Source: an uncultured Blautia sp. (GTDB lineage Bacteria; Bacillota_A; Clostridia; Lachnospirales; Lachnospiraceae). From it: 12,836 nucleotides of DNA. A program made the translations under genes and the position numbers. Shown piece after piece: positions 1 through 6,990 of the stretch. Every line of letters begins with the position of its first letter. The first letter of the stretch is position 1. The stretch spans positions 1 through 12,836 of the forward strand of contig CAJLTE010000085.1 of NCBI GenBank assembly GCA_905209435.1. The letters are read 5' to 3'. The notes beneath the pieces were generated by a model, which was not told where the DNA came from, made no database searches, and was given only the letters and a program-made list of their open reading frames with translations.

Positions 1-3
1 TCA

Positions 4-1407
4 TTAAGCCTGATATACCTTAATTCCAAAGGACTCATGAATGGTAGTACGAGCCTCTTCGATTGATTTAAACTCTTCTGCTTTTAACATCTGAGCGGTA
101 ATATTACCGATTGCAGTTGCCTCTCCAGGACCTGCATGAACCTCTTTGCCTGTTGCTCTCGCAGTCAGCTCATTAAGATAGCCTGCATTGGAACCGCCGC
201 CAACTACATGGATACGACTGAAGGTTCTTCCTGTCATCTCTTCCAGTTCCTTTGCTGTCTTTGCATAGCACTCAGCAAGACTGGTATAAATAACAGTAGC
301 AATTTCTCCTAAAGTTTCCGGAACCTTCTGTCCGGTTCTTCTGCAGTAATCTTTAACCTCTTCGATCATGCTTTCCGGAGAAAGGAAGCACTCATCATTT
401 GCATCTACTCTGGATGGGAAATCTTTCGCTTCCTCTGCCATCTGACAGATTTCTGCAAATCCATATTTATCATCATATTCATGACGAACAGACTGGATCA
501 TCCAAAGTCCCATGATATTCTTCAGATAACGGAATCTTCCTGCATAGCCGCCCTCATTCGTAAAGTTCATCTCGCAACTCTTCTTGGAGCAGTCAGCTTT
601 TTCTCTTTCAATTCCCATCAATGACCATGTTCCTGAGCTGATATAAATAAAATCGTCGTCGTTTGCAGGAACTGCAAGAACTGCGGATCCGGTATCATGT
701 GTAGCCGGTGCTACAACTTCCACATCAAACCCAACTTCTGCTTTTACCTCTTCTGTAAAGTGTCCAACACTGGTACCAGGCATGATCAGCTTCTGGAACA
801 TTTTTCTTGGATATCCAAGTTTATCAATCAGTTCGTAATCCCAGTCCTTTGTTTCTGCATTTACCAGCTGACCTGTTGTTGCCTCTGTATACTCACAGGT
901 TTTCTTGCCTGTAAGAAGATAATGGAAATAATCCGGTACATGAAGCATAGTTTCAGCCTGTTCCAGATATTCCGGATGTTTTGTCTTCACAGCCATCAGC
1001 TGATATACCGTGTTGAAAATTGCTTTCTGAATACCGGTACGTGCATAAAGATCCTCAAGAGAAATCGTCTTATATACTTCCTCATCCATACCTTCATTTC
1101 TGTGATCACGATATCCAACTGTATTTCCAAGAACCTTGTCGTCCTTATCCATCAGTACAAAGTCAACGCCCCAGGTATCAACGCCCATGCTTACCGGAAT
1201 CTTGCCGATCTCTTTACATTTCTTAAGACCATTCTTAATTTCCTGGAAAAGTCTGTCAAACTCCCAGCAAAGCTCGCCGTCTTTCTTTACCATTCCATTC
1301 TCAAAACGATGAACTTCCTCAAGCTCCATTTTTCCATTCTCAAGATGTCCAAGGATCAGACGTCCGCTGGAAGCACCGATATCTACTGCTAAATAATACT
1401 TTGTCAT
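4..1407 (-). CDS. rhaB: Rhamnulokinase (L-rhamnulose kinase)
   Basis: This FGGY-family sugar kinase is expected to phosphorylate L-rhamnulose to L-rhamnulose-1-phosphate with ATP in the cytoplasm, the second step of L-rhamnose breakdown. The 467-residue product starts with the phosphate-binding loop AVDIGASSGRL (about 7-17). RhaB-like blocks follow: EVHRFENG (31-38), GVDTWGVDFVLMD (75-87) and GYRDHR (98-103). The catalytic-base motif THDTGSAV has its Asp at about 238, SSGTWSLMG lies near 257-265, and the C-terminal nucleotide-site block HVVGGGSNAGYLNELTA spans about 400-416. The length is close to the roughly 480-490 residues usual for the family. The ATG at 1405-1407 is chosen because a perfect AGGAGG (1417-1422) lies 9 bases upstream; a TTG further upstream would place that site inside the gene. 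The stop TAA is at 4-6. The gene has its own upstream region, separated from the transporter by a terminator. L-fuculokinase is a less likely alternative. Confidence 0.88.
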   Translation of the reverse strand: MTKYYLAVDIGASSGRLILGHLENGKMELEEVHRFENGMVKKDGELCWEFDRLFQEIKNGLKKCKEIGKIPVSMGVDTWGVDFVLMDKDDKVLGNTVGYRDHRNEGMDEEVYKTISLEDLYARTGIQKAIFNTVYQLMAVKTKHPEYLEQAETMLHVPDYFHYLLTGKKTCEYTEATTGQLVNAETKDWDYELIDKLGYPRKMFQKLIMPGTSVGHFTEEVKAEVGFDVEVVAPATHDTGSAVLAVPANDDDFIYISSGTWSLMGIEREKADCSKKSCEMNFTNEGGYAGRFRYLKNIMGLWMIQSVRHEYDDKYGFAEICQMAEEAKDFPSRVDANDECFLSPESMIEEVKDYCRRTGQKVPETLGEIATVIYTSLAECYAKTAKELEEMTGRTFSRIHVVGGGSNAGYLNELTARATGKEVHAGPGEATAIGNITAQMLKAEEFKSIEEARTTIHESFGIKVYQA

Positions 1408-1416
1408 TTTATGAAA

Positions 1417-1422
1417 CCTCCT
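1417..1422 (-). promoter_or_regulatory. Ribosome binding site that fixes the rhaB start
   Basis: On the minus strand this reads AGGAGG, 9 bases before the ATG at 1405-1407. It decides between that ATG and an in-frame TTG at 1423-1425, which would have the ribosome site inside the coding region. Confidence 0.85.
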
Positions 1423-1425
1423 CAA

Positions 1426-1727
1426 TTGTAAAATTACGCTGTATGTATCAAGGTTCCTGTCTTATTGTCACACACAAATGTCTCATCGAACATTTTCCAT
1501 AAACAATAACGTACAAATCCTGATGTTCCTCACACAGCTGCCTTTCTAATTGATGATATCATAGTACTATAATATCCATCAATAAATAAGAACCTTGTTT
1601 GTCTAAAAAAGTGTCCTTATTTGCAACCAGAATGTTCTGTCCACTATATTCACAAAAACCTCTCACATAAAGTATCCGGAAGATAGTGACAATATTTTCC
1701 GTGCTGCAATAATTCCTCTTTCACCCA
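1426..1727 (-). promoter_or_regulatory. Upstream regulatory region of rhaB, no gene
   Basis: I see no credible coding sequence in this stretch of about 300 bases. It lies between a terminator and rhaB, so it should hold the rhaB promoter. Three inverted repeats cluster in 1549-1639: a long AT-rich palindrome (1549-1583), AATAAGAAC / GTCCTTATT (1585-1593 and 1613-1621, 8 of 9 bases paired), and CAGAA-TG-TTCTG (1628-1639). A possible minus-strand -10 box TATGAT (1558-1563) lies inside the palindrome with only a poor -35 (TTTATT, 1581-1586), so the promoter position is a weak guess. If correct, the leader is about 140 bases long. The presence of a control region here is well supported by layout; its exact parts are inference. 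Confidence 0.5.
1549..1583. repeat. Near-perfect palindrome upstream of rhaB (candidate operator)
   Basis: The core at 1555-1576 is a 22-base palindrome centred on TAGTACTA, with 20 of 22 positions symmetric. Symmetry extends outward through ATTGATG (1549-1555) and CATCAAT (1577-1583) if a one-base offset is allowed. It overlaps the best candidate -10 region, where a repressor could block RNA polymerase. The sequence shows the dyad; the operator role is inferred. Confidence 0.5.
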
Positions 1728-1757
1728 GAAAACCCCCGGGGCAATGCCCCAGGGGTC
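1728..1757 (-). terminator. Intrinsic terminator after the transporter operon
   Basis: On the minus strand, ACCCC (1756-1752), an unpaired T, GGGGC (1750-1746), the loop ATT, GCCCC (1742-1738), an unpaired G and GGGGT (1736-1732) form a very GC-rich hairpin. The T-run is short (TTTT, 1732-1729) and partly overlaps the stem base. It lies about 65 bases past the stop codon of the binding-protein gene and separates that operon from rhaB. Confidence 0.75.
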
Positions 1758-1820
1758 TGTTTCATTCACAGTTTATAAACCTGCAAACATTGGACGTTGT
1801 GTCGTCTCTTTACTTTTTAA

Positions 1821-2933
1821 TTAGTCGTAAAGGTTTGGAGCGATGTTTTCATCGTCGATGTTTGTAGAATCATACCAGTAACCAGCTGTAGGAACATCCT
1901 CAAGCTCAGCTCCGTTAGCAGCTGCTGTCAGAGCGTAGATTGCATAATATCCCATCATCAGAGGAGACTGTGTAACTGCACCAAGGAATGTGCCATCTGT
2001 TACAGCTGCTTTAATGATAGAACCAGCGTCGAAACCAACACCGATAACATCACCGTTAGCTGCGTCAGAACCAAGAACGTTCAGGTTAGCGTTAGCTGCA
2101 AGAACACCCTCTGCTGCAACCTGGTTGGAACCGAAGATTGCGATACAGTTTTCCTGGGAAAGGATAGCCTGAGCCTCTGTGGAGCAAAGCTCTACAGTTG
2201 TCTGTGCCGGAACTGCAACCTGGATAACAACGTCTGCGTCAGCTTCTTCAGCGTCAGCACCTTCTGCTGCGTTTACATAGAACTCATTACCTTTAACTGC
2301 TACTGTTTTTCCATCAGCTTTAATCAGCTCGATCATCTTATTGATGAATCCTGTACCACGCTGCTGGATGTTAAGAGCTGTAGCATCCTGATTAACCTCA
2401 CCGATGATAACCTGTCCGTCAGCATTAGCGATAACGTCTTTGATTGCCGGATACATGTTCTCAGCTGCTACAGAACCAGCCTGATTGTTGTCTGTGCAGA
2501 CTTCGCAAACTACAGATCCTTCCGGAGCATCAGCGATACCTGTATCAAATGTAACAACCGGGATTCCTTTGTCAACACATGTCTGAAGAGCTTCCTGAAC
2601 AGAAGATGTATCGCAAGCTGCAAGTCCTAATCCAACAGGATTAGCTGCGATAGCTGTATTGATCATGTTAACCTGGTCAGCGATATCGGACTCACTGTTT
2701 GGTCCCTGTGCTGTATAGGTAACCCCTAATTCTTCAGCTGCTTTGTCCATACCTTTCATAGCTGCTTCCCAGTATGTAGACTGGAAAGATTTAACCATCA
2801 TAGGGAATTCATAAGCTTCGTTAGCTGTAAGTCCTTCAAACTGATCTTCCGGAGCTGCCATAACAGTTGTTGCTGCTAAACCAGATACCATTGCTGCACA
2901 GAGTACTAATGCCATAACTTTCTTTGCTTTCAT
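1821..2933 (-). CDS. Sugar ABC transporter substrate-binding protein (secreted, Peripla_BP_4 type)
   Basis: This 370-residue protein is the extracellular sugar-binding component for the permease/ATPase genes just upstream. It has a clear signal peptide (MKAKK, then a hydrophobic stretch 6-25) with a probable signal-peptidase-I cut near VMA-AP (about 26). The mature part shows the ribose/galactose-binding fold: an early aromatic segment TYW (53-55), VVTFDTG (127-132), the QQRGTGF hinge-side segment (190-196), GSNQVAAEG (268-276), GVGFDAG (298-304) and VTQSPLMMGY (320-329). An acidic, alanine-rich insert lies at about 221-234. There is no lipobox cysteine near the cleavage site, which is unusual for a Gram-positive importer. 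The start is fixed by AGGAGG at 2943-2948, 9 bases before the ATG. The ligand is probably L-rhamnose or a related deoxysugar, inferred only from the adjacent rhamnulokinase; the family also binds ribose, xylose, galactose and galactofuranose. Confidence 0.87.
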   Translation of the reverse strand: MKAKKVMALVLCAAMVSGLAATTVMAAPEDQFEGLTANEAYEFPMMVKSFQSTYWEAAMKGMDKAAEELGVTYTAQGPNSESDIADQVNMINTAIAANPVGLGLAACDTSSVQEALQTCVDKGIPVVTFDTGIADAPEGSVVCEVCTDNNQAGSVAAENMYPAIKDVIANADGQVIIGEVNQDATALNIQQRGTGFINKMIELIKADGKTVAVKGNEFYVNAAEGADAEEADADVVIQVAVPAQTTVELCSTEAQAILSQENCIAIFGSNQVAAEGVLAANANLNVLGSDAANGDVIGVGFDAGSIIKAAVTDGTFLGAVTQSPLMMGYYAIYALTAAANGAELEDVPTAGYWYDSTNIDDENIAPNLYD

Positions 2934-3112
2934 TTACTACTTCCTCCTTGAAATAAAAATTATATAGTTTTTTATGATGATACGTCGCTACACTCTCCGA
3001 CGCTTCACATCCGTTATGAAATTGTTGCTGTTTACCAGCTGTTCTGCTTATAAACAGAATTCTGCTTTTCTTCAGGCTAACTGTCTGTAAGCCAGCCTGT
3101 ATGTTTCAGTTA
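2934..3112 (-). promoter_or_regulatory. Structured leader before the binding-protein gene
   Basis: This 179-base gap is much longer than the 10- and 20-base gaps between the preceding transporter genes. On the minus strand it holds several small hairpins: CAGGCT / AGCCTG, the palindrome CAGAATTCTG, GCTG-GTAAA-CAGC and CGTCG / CGACG. An AT-rich stretch follows with an exact TATAAT at 2959-2964. No good -35 lies at the right distance from that TATAAT, so an internal promoter is only possible. An RNA processing or stabilising leader that raises binding-protein output relative to the membrane subunits is equally plausible. No terminator with a T-run is seen here. Confidence 0.4.
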
Positions 3113-4090
3113 TTAGTGTGCACTTTTTTTCTCTTTCAGGATATCGATCAATACTGCAACGATCAATACAACACCTGTGATGATCTGCTGCCAGTTTGCC
3201 TGCAGACCGACATATGGAAGACCGGTCTTTAACAGCATGATTACGAAAATACCTACCAGAGTTCCTACTACAGATCCATAACCACCGGAAGCTGCAACAC
3301 CACCAACGAATACACCGCCGATTGCGTCCATCTCAAGTCCGGCACCAGTACCAGGCTGTACAGTAGGAGTTACTGCTGCGTATGCGATAGCTGCAAGTCC
3401 GGTAAACAGACCGCAAACTACGTATACCATTACATGGTAAAACTTAACATTGATTCCGGAAAGAGCTGCTGCTTCTTTGTTGGAACCGATTGCGATGGTG
3501 TAACGTCCGAATTTTGTATGATTCAGAACGAACTCCATCAGGATTACCAGAAGGATCATCCAAAGGAAACCGAGCGGGTAACGGGAAGCGCTTCTTCCCT
3601 GTCCGATTGTCAGTTTAAAGATGGAATGGAACCATCCGCCTGGCTGATTCAGTGTTGGCCATGGTGTAGCACTGCAAAGAGAACCAGCACCACGGGTAAT
3701 CATACAGGTACAAAGAGTAGCAAGGAATGGCGGCAGGTTCATGATACCAATGAGAACACCGTTCAATGCGCCGATTGCAATTCCAAGCACTACACAGAGC
3801 AGCATTGCTACTACTACTGGAACATTGTTGCTTCTTACAAGTGTTCCGCCGATCAATGCGTAACATACCATACCAGTTCCGATTGACAGGTCTACACCGC
3901 CTGTGATAAGCGGGAATGTAACACCGATTGCCATCAGAAGGTCATAATATGAGAAATCCAGCATACTCAGGATTGTGGTGTACTGTCTGAACTCCTTACT
4001 CATAAAGGAGAAAACAGCAGCCAGTGCAATGATAACCAGCAAAACAATAAATCTCTGATCACTTAAAATACTTTTTTTCTTCTTAGTCAT
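3113..4090 (-). CDS. Sugar ABC transporter permease (BPD_transp_2 family), second subunit
   Basis: This 325-residue polytopic membrane protein would form half of the translocation channel. After a basic start (MTKKKKS) there are about nine or ten hydrophobic segments, the first at about 13-30. The family hallmark GGVDLSIGTG (64-73) is present, as is the cytoplasmic ATPase-contact region near FVGGVAASGGYGSVVGTLVG in the last third, and a basic tail (KEKKSAH). The length is typical of RbsC/MglC/YjfF-like permeases. The ATG at 4088-4090 follows GGAGG at 4096-4100, directly beside the ATPase stop codon, so the two genes are translationally close. A second permease upstream (5633-6610) suggests a heterodimeric channel as in YtfT/YjfF. 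The substrate cannot be read from the sequence. Confidence 0.88.
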   Translation of the reverse strand: MTKKKKSILSDQRFIVLLVIIALAAVFSFMSKEFRQYTTILSMLDFSYYDLLMAIGVTFPLITGGVDLSIGTGMVCYALIGGTLVRSNNVPVVVAMLLCVVLGIAIGALNGVLIGIMNLPPFLATLCTCMITRGAGSLCSATPWPTLNQPGGWFHSIFKLTIGQGRSASRYPLGFLWMILLVILMEFVLNHTKFGRYTIAIGSNKEAAALSGINVKFYHVMVYVVCGLFTGLAAIAYAAVTPTVQPGTGAGLEMDAIGGVFVGGVAASGGYGSVVGTLVGIFVIMLLKTGLPYVGLQANWQQIITGVVLIVAVLIDILKEKKSAH

Positions 4091-4100
4091 GACGTCCTCC

Positions 4101-5612
4101 TTAATCGATATTCCGTGTCGCCTTATTCATGATGTGTTCCTGTGTAGCTTCAGAAATATCAATATTTCCTGTTACCTTACCTTCACACATAACGATGATT
4201 CGGTCACTCATTCGGAGAATCTCAGTCATTTCAGAGGAAATCATAATAATAGATTTTCCTTCTGCTGCAAGCTTGCTCATTAACTTGTAGATCTCGTTCT
4301 TCGCACCAACGTCGATACCTCTTGTAGGCTCATCGAAAATCAGGATCTCACTGTCACGGGTAAGCCATTTTGCAATAACTACCTTCTGCTGGTTACCACC
4401 GGAAAGATTCACTACCAGCTGGTCTGTAGAAGGAGTCTTGGTTGCAAGCTCTTTCACATATCTCTCTGTAACTTTTTTCTCTTTGGCTTTGTTGATGAAT
4501 AAACCGTTGCAATATTCTTCCATGGTAGCCAGGGTTGTGTTCTCTGTTACAGATTTCTGAACAACAACTCCATATCTTCTTCTGTCCTCAGACAGATAAC
4601 CGATACCATATTTAACAGCATCCTGTGGGCTGTTGATGGTTACTTCATGGAGCTGTCCATCTTTACCCATAATGGAAATCTTACCGCTCTGTTTCGGATC
4701 TGCCCCAAACAGTGCTCTGGCTGTCTCAGTACGTCCTGCTCCCATCAGTCCTGAGAAGCCAAGGATTTCACCTTTACGAAGCTCGAAGCTTACATCCTGA
4801 ACCATCTTGCCTGCATTCAGATGCTCTACCTTCAAAACAACCGGGGCATCTGGGGCAACCATGCTATGATCCTTCGGATCTTCGTAAATAACACGACCAA
4901 CCATCATGTTGATAATATCTTCTTTTGTACTGTCTGCTGTGATCAGGGTTCCAACATAGCCACCATCTCGCATGACAGTTACACGGTCTGTGATGACCTT
5001 GATCTCATCCATACGGTGTGAGATGTATACAATACCCAGATTCTTCTTACGAAGGTCTTTGATGATTTCAAATAAATCCGCAATCTCCTTCTCAGTAAGA
5101 GCAGCTGACGGCTCATCAAAAATGATCACCTCAGCTTTGTGGGAAATAGCCTTTGCAATCTCACACATCTGCTGCTTACCAACAGTAAGATTACTCATTT
5201 TTTCTCTCGGATCGATCTCAATATTCAGATCCTGAAATAATTTTCTGGAATCTTCGATCATCTTCTTGTCGTCTACACGGATTCCCTTCTTCGGTTCACG
5301 TCCGATAAAGATGTTCTGTGCAACAGTCAGATCTCCGATCATATTTAATTCCTGATGTACGATTACCACTCCGGCATCCTGAGCTTCACGGGTATTGTGA
5401 AATTCTGTCTCTTTGCCTTTATATGTAATTGTTCCGGAATCCTTCTGGTAAATACCGGTAAGTACCTTCATCAGTGTGGACTTTCCGGCTCCGTTCTCTC
5501 CCATAAGTGCATGTACTTCACCGCGTTTCACTTCGAAATTAACATGATCCAGGGCATGAACTCCAGGAAAGGACTTATCAATATCCTTCATAGTTAAAAT
5601 AACTTCACCCAT
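4101..5612 (-). CDS. Sugar ABC transporter ATP-binding protein (MglA/RbsA/XylG class, two ATPase domains)
   Basis: This 503-residue double ATPase powers the importer from the cytoplasmic face. The first domain has a full Walker A GENGAGKST (38-46), a Q-loop (Q87), the weak signature LTVGKQQ (142-148), Walker B IIFDEP with D166/E167 and the switch histidine in SHR (199). The second domain has the degenerate Walker A GLMGAGRTE (288-296), which lacks the lysine, a good signature LSGGNQQ (403-409), Walker B ILIFDEP (D427/E428) and SSE in place of the switch histidine. This asymmetry is normal for the monosaccharide importer class and is not a defect. The start is supported by GGGAGG at 5621-5626. 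The gene lies between two permease genes, 20 bases after one and 10 bases before the other, so all three are almost certainly cotranscribed. Confidence 0.93.
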   Translation of the reverse strand: MGEVILTMKDIDKSFPGVHALDHVNFEVKRGEVHALMGENGAGKSTLMKVLTGIYQKDSGTITYKGKETEFHNTREAQDAGVVIVHQELNMIGDLTVAQNIFIGREPKKGIRVDDKKMIEDSRKLFQDLNIEIDPREKMSNLTVGKQQMCEIAKAISHKAEVIIFDEPSAALTEKEIADLFEIIKDLRKKNLGIVYISHRMDEIKVITDRVTVMRDGGYVGTLITADSTKEDIINMMVGRVIYEDPKDHSMVAPDAPVVLKVEHLNAGKMVQDVSFELRKGEILGFSGLMGAGRTETARALFGADPKQSGKISIMGKDGQLHEVTINSPQDAVKYGIGYLSEDRRRYGVVVQKSVTENTTLATMEEYCNGLFINKAKEKKVTERYVKELATKTPSTDQLVVNLSGGNQQKVVIAKWLTRDSEILIFDEPTRGIDVGAKNEIYKLMSKLAAEGKSIIMISSEMTEILRMSDRIIVMCEGKVTGNIDISEATQEHIMNKATRNID

Positions 5613-5632
5613 TGTCGAATCCTCCCTTATGA

Positions 5633-6610
5633 TCAGTTCTTTCTGCGTCTTGCAGAAACGTCAGCGTAAACTGCTACAATAACAATGATACCTGTAATAA
5701 TCATCTGCTGTCCTTTGCCAAGACCAAATGCCATGATTCCCTGCTGAAGAAGAGAGATGATAAATACACCGATTACAGTACCGCCGATGGAAGCAAGTCC
5801 ACCAACCATGGATGTACCACCCATTACACAGCCTGCAATTGCCTCGTTGTTATACTGATCGCCATATCCTGGCTGAACGGTTGTATAAGTAGCTACAAAG
5901 AACAGTGCTCCGATTCCTACCAGGAATCCACAGATCACATATGCAAGCATTCTCCATTTTCTGGTATTGACACCAGAAAGACGAACTGCCTCGCTGTTAG
6001 ATCCAAGACAAAGGATATAACGTCCTGGCTTTGTATTGTAAAGAACAATACCGCAAACCACTGCCATTCCAAGGAAGATCACAAGACCAACCGGGAATCC
6101 ATTATAAGATGCGATATTACGGAACCATCCGTTTACCGGATCAGAACTCTGCGGCCAGCTGACTGACTGTGTCTTGGTAAATACAGAAGCAATACCTTTT
6201 GCAATGTTCATGGAAGCCATGGATACGATAAATGGCGGAACTGACATATAAGAAACCAGCCATCCATTAAATATACCAAATGCAAGACCAATGAGCACAC
6301 ACAGAACCATGGCAGCTGCACAGGGAACTCCATAAGAAGTCATGCAGTAACCGGAAACCAGTGCACAGCAGAACATAACCGGTCCGATGGAGAAATCAAT
6401 TCCTCCTGTAGCAATTACAAATGTTACTCCAAGTGATAAAAAGCCCAGGAAGTATACATAGTTCAAAGTAGATTTGATACTGTCGCCAACAGGGAATTTA
6501 CTTCCGAGTACTACCTTGAAAACTACGAACATAAGAACAAGAATACAGACAAGCATGATTCTGTTCAGGCCGAGCTTTTTCACAATTGGATTTTGTTTTA
6601 ACTTTTCCAA
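5633..6610 (-). CDS. Sugar ABC transporter permease (BPD_transp_2 family), first subunit
   Basis: This 325-residue polytopic protein is the first gene of the transport operon and the probable partner of the other permease. A short basic, amphipathic N-terminus (MEKLKQNPIVKKLG) precedes the first membrane segment (about 17-36). The family motif ATGGIDFSIGP lies at about 67-77, and the late loop with GCVMGGTSMVGGLASIGGT is the likely ATPase-contact area. The protein ends in a basic ADVSARRRKN tail. Translation appears to start at a TTG codon (6608-6610), because a GGAGG (6619-6623) lies 8 bases upstream and the next methionine (residue 19) is inside the first membrane helix. Two distinct permeases per importer fit the YtfT/YjfF and RhaH/RhaJ type of architecture; the substrate is inferred from rhaB only. 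Confidence 0.87.
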   Translation of the reverse strand: MEKLKQNPIVKKLGLNRIMLVCILVLMFVVFKVVLGSKFPVGDSIKSTLNYVYFLGFLSLGVTFVIATGGIDFSIGPVMFCCALVSGYCMTSYGVPCAAAMVLCVLIGLAFGIFNGWLVSYMSVPPFIVSMASMNIAKGIASVFTKTQSVSWPQSSDPVNGWFRNIASYNGFPVGLVIFLGMAVVCGIVLYNTKPGRYILCLGSNSEAVRLSGVNTRKWRMLAYVICGFLVGIGALFFVATYTTVQPGYGDQYNNEAIAGCVMGGTSMVGGLASIGGTVIGVFIISLLQQGIMAFGLGKGQQMIITGIIVIVAVYADVSARRRKN

Positions 6611-6618
6611 CTTTTCAC

Positions 6619-6623
6619 CCTCC
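6619..6623 (-). promoter_or_regulatory. Ribosome binding site supporting a TTG start
   Basis: GGAGG on the minus strand lies 8 bases before the TTG at 6608-6610. It is the main reason to accept TTG as the start of the first permease, since no ATG is available before the first membrane segment. Confidence 0.75.
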
Positions 6624-6698
6624 TTGATTTTTTGTTATTGTCCAGGTTTACCTCACTCTTCCTGAGCAATAACTTTTTGCACTCTCTGCGTTTTCTAT

Positions 6699-6727
6699 AT
6701 AATACCTTGAATTCTGCACAATTGTAA
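6699..6727 (-). promoter_or_regulatory. Candidate promoter of the transporter operon
   Basis: A minus-strand TATTAT (6699-6704) stands 17 bases after TTACAA (6722-6727), with a leader of about 80 bases to the TTG start. The -35 match is poor, as expected for an activator-dependent promoter. A perfect inverted repeat lies just upstream (6744-6788). A promoter is needed somewhere between the terminator at 6826 and the gene; this exact placement is tentative. Confidence 0.35.
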
Positions 6728-6743
6728 TAGAATATTTTCCAGA

Positions 6744-6788
6744 AAAAGGTTAAATATTTACGGTATGGTCATAATTTTTTAACCTTTT
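6744..6788. repeat. Perfect 11-base inverted repeat upstream of the transporter operon (candidate activator site)
   Basis: AAAAGGTTAAA (6744-6754) and TTTAACCTTTT (6778-6788) are exact reverse complements, with centres 34 bases apart, about three helical turns. Neither strand continues into a T-run, so this is not a terminator. The position just upstream of the best -35 candidate suits binding by the AraC-type regulator encoded at 10963-12585. That link is inference. Confidence 0.5.
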
Positions 6789-6825
6789 ATGTGAAATATG
6801 CACTAACACTTTACCGTGTAAAATC

Positions 6826-6886
6826 AAAAAACCTCAAATTCAATCCTTTTCATACGTAAGAAACGCAAAAGGATCGAACCTGAGGT
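6826..6886 (-). terminator. Strong intrinsic terminator after the sensor operon
   Basis: The minus-strand arms 6886-6867 and 6850-6831 pair along 20 positions, three of them G-U, around a 16-base loop. The hairpin starts ACCTCAGG and ends TTTGAGGT, followed at once by a T-run (6830-6826). It lies about 105 bases past the stop of the binding-protein gene and separates the regulatory operon from the transporter operon. Read-through cannot be excluded. Confidence 0.9.
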
Positions 6887-6990
6887 CTCATTTTATCTGA
6901 CAGAGTATATTAAAAAGATCTGGTACAGCATAAATCGGGTAACTCTTCCGCAAAACGTGCAGCTGTGAAGATACAGAACAGCTACAAAGT

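Noticed and set aside
1..4. Start codon of a next gene overlapping the rhaB stop (TAATGA)
   Set aside because: Only the ATG at 4-2 is in the window and the preceding ribosome site is weak, so it cannot be supported.
288..296. Residues 288-296 of the ATPase (gene 4101-5612) seen as a broken Walker A in a decayed gene
   Set aside because: The GAGRTE form and missing lysine in the second domain are normal in the MglA/RbsA/XylG class.
697..1392. Long plus-strand open frame of 231 codons antisense to rhaB
   Set aside because: It lies wholly within a well-supported gene, has a cysteine- and isoleucine-rich composition typical of a shadow frame, and shows no recognisable domain.
1408..1425. TTG start giving rhaB six extra N-terminal residues
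   Set aside because: The extension would contain the perfect AGGAGG at 1417-1422, which instead serves the ATG at 1405-1407; the family's N-terminus also begins right after that ATG.
1425..1451. Promoter-like pair TTGATA and TACAAT before rhaB
   Set aside because: The spacer is only 15 bases and the implied start of transcription would fall inside the ribosome binding site.
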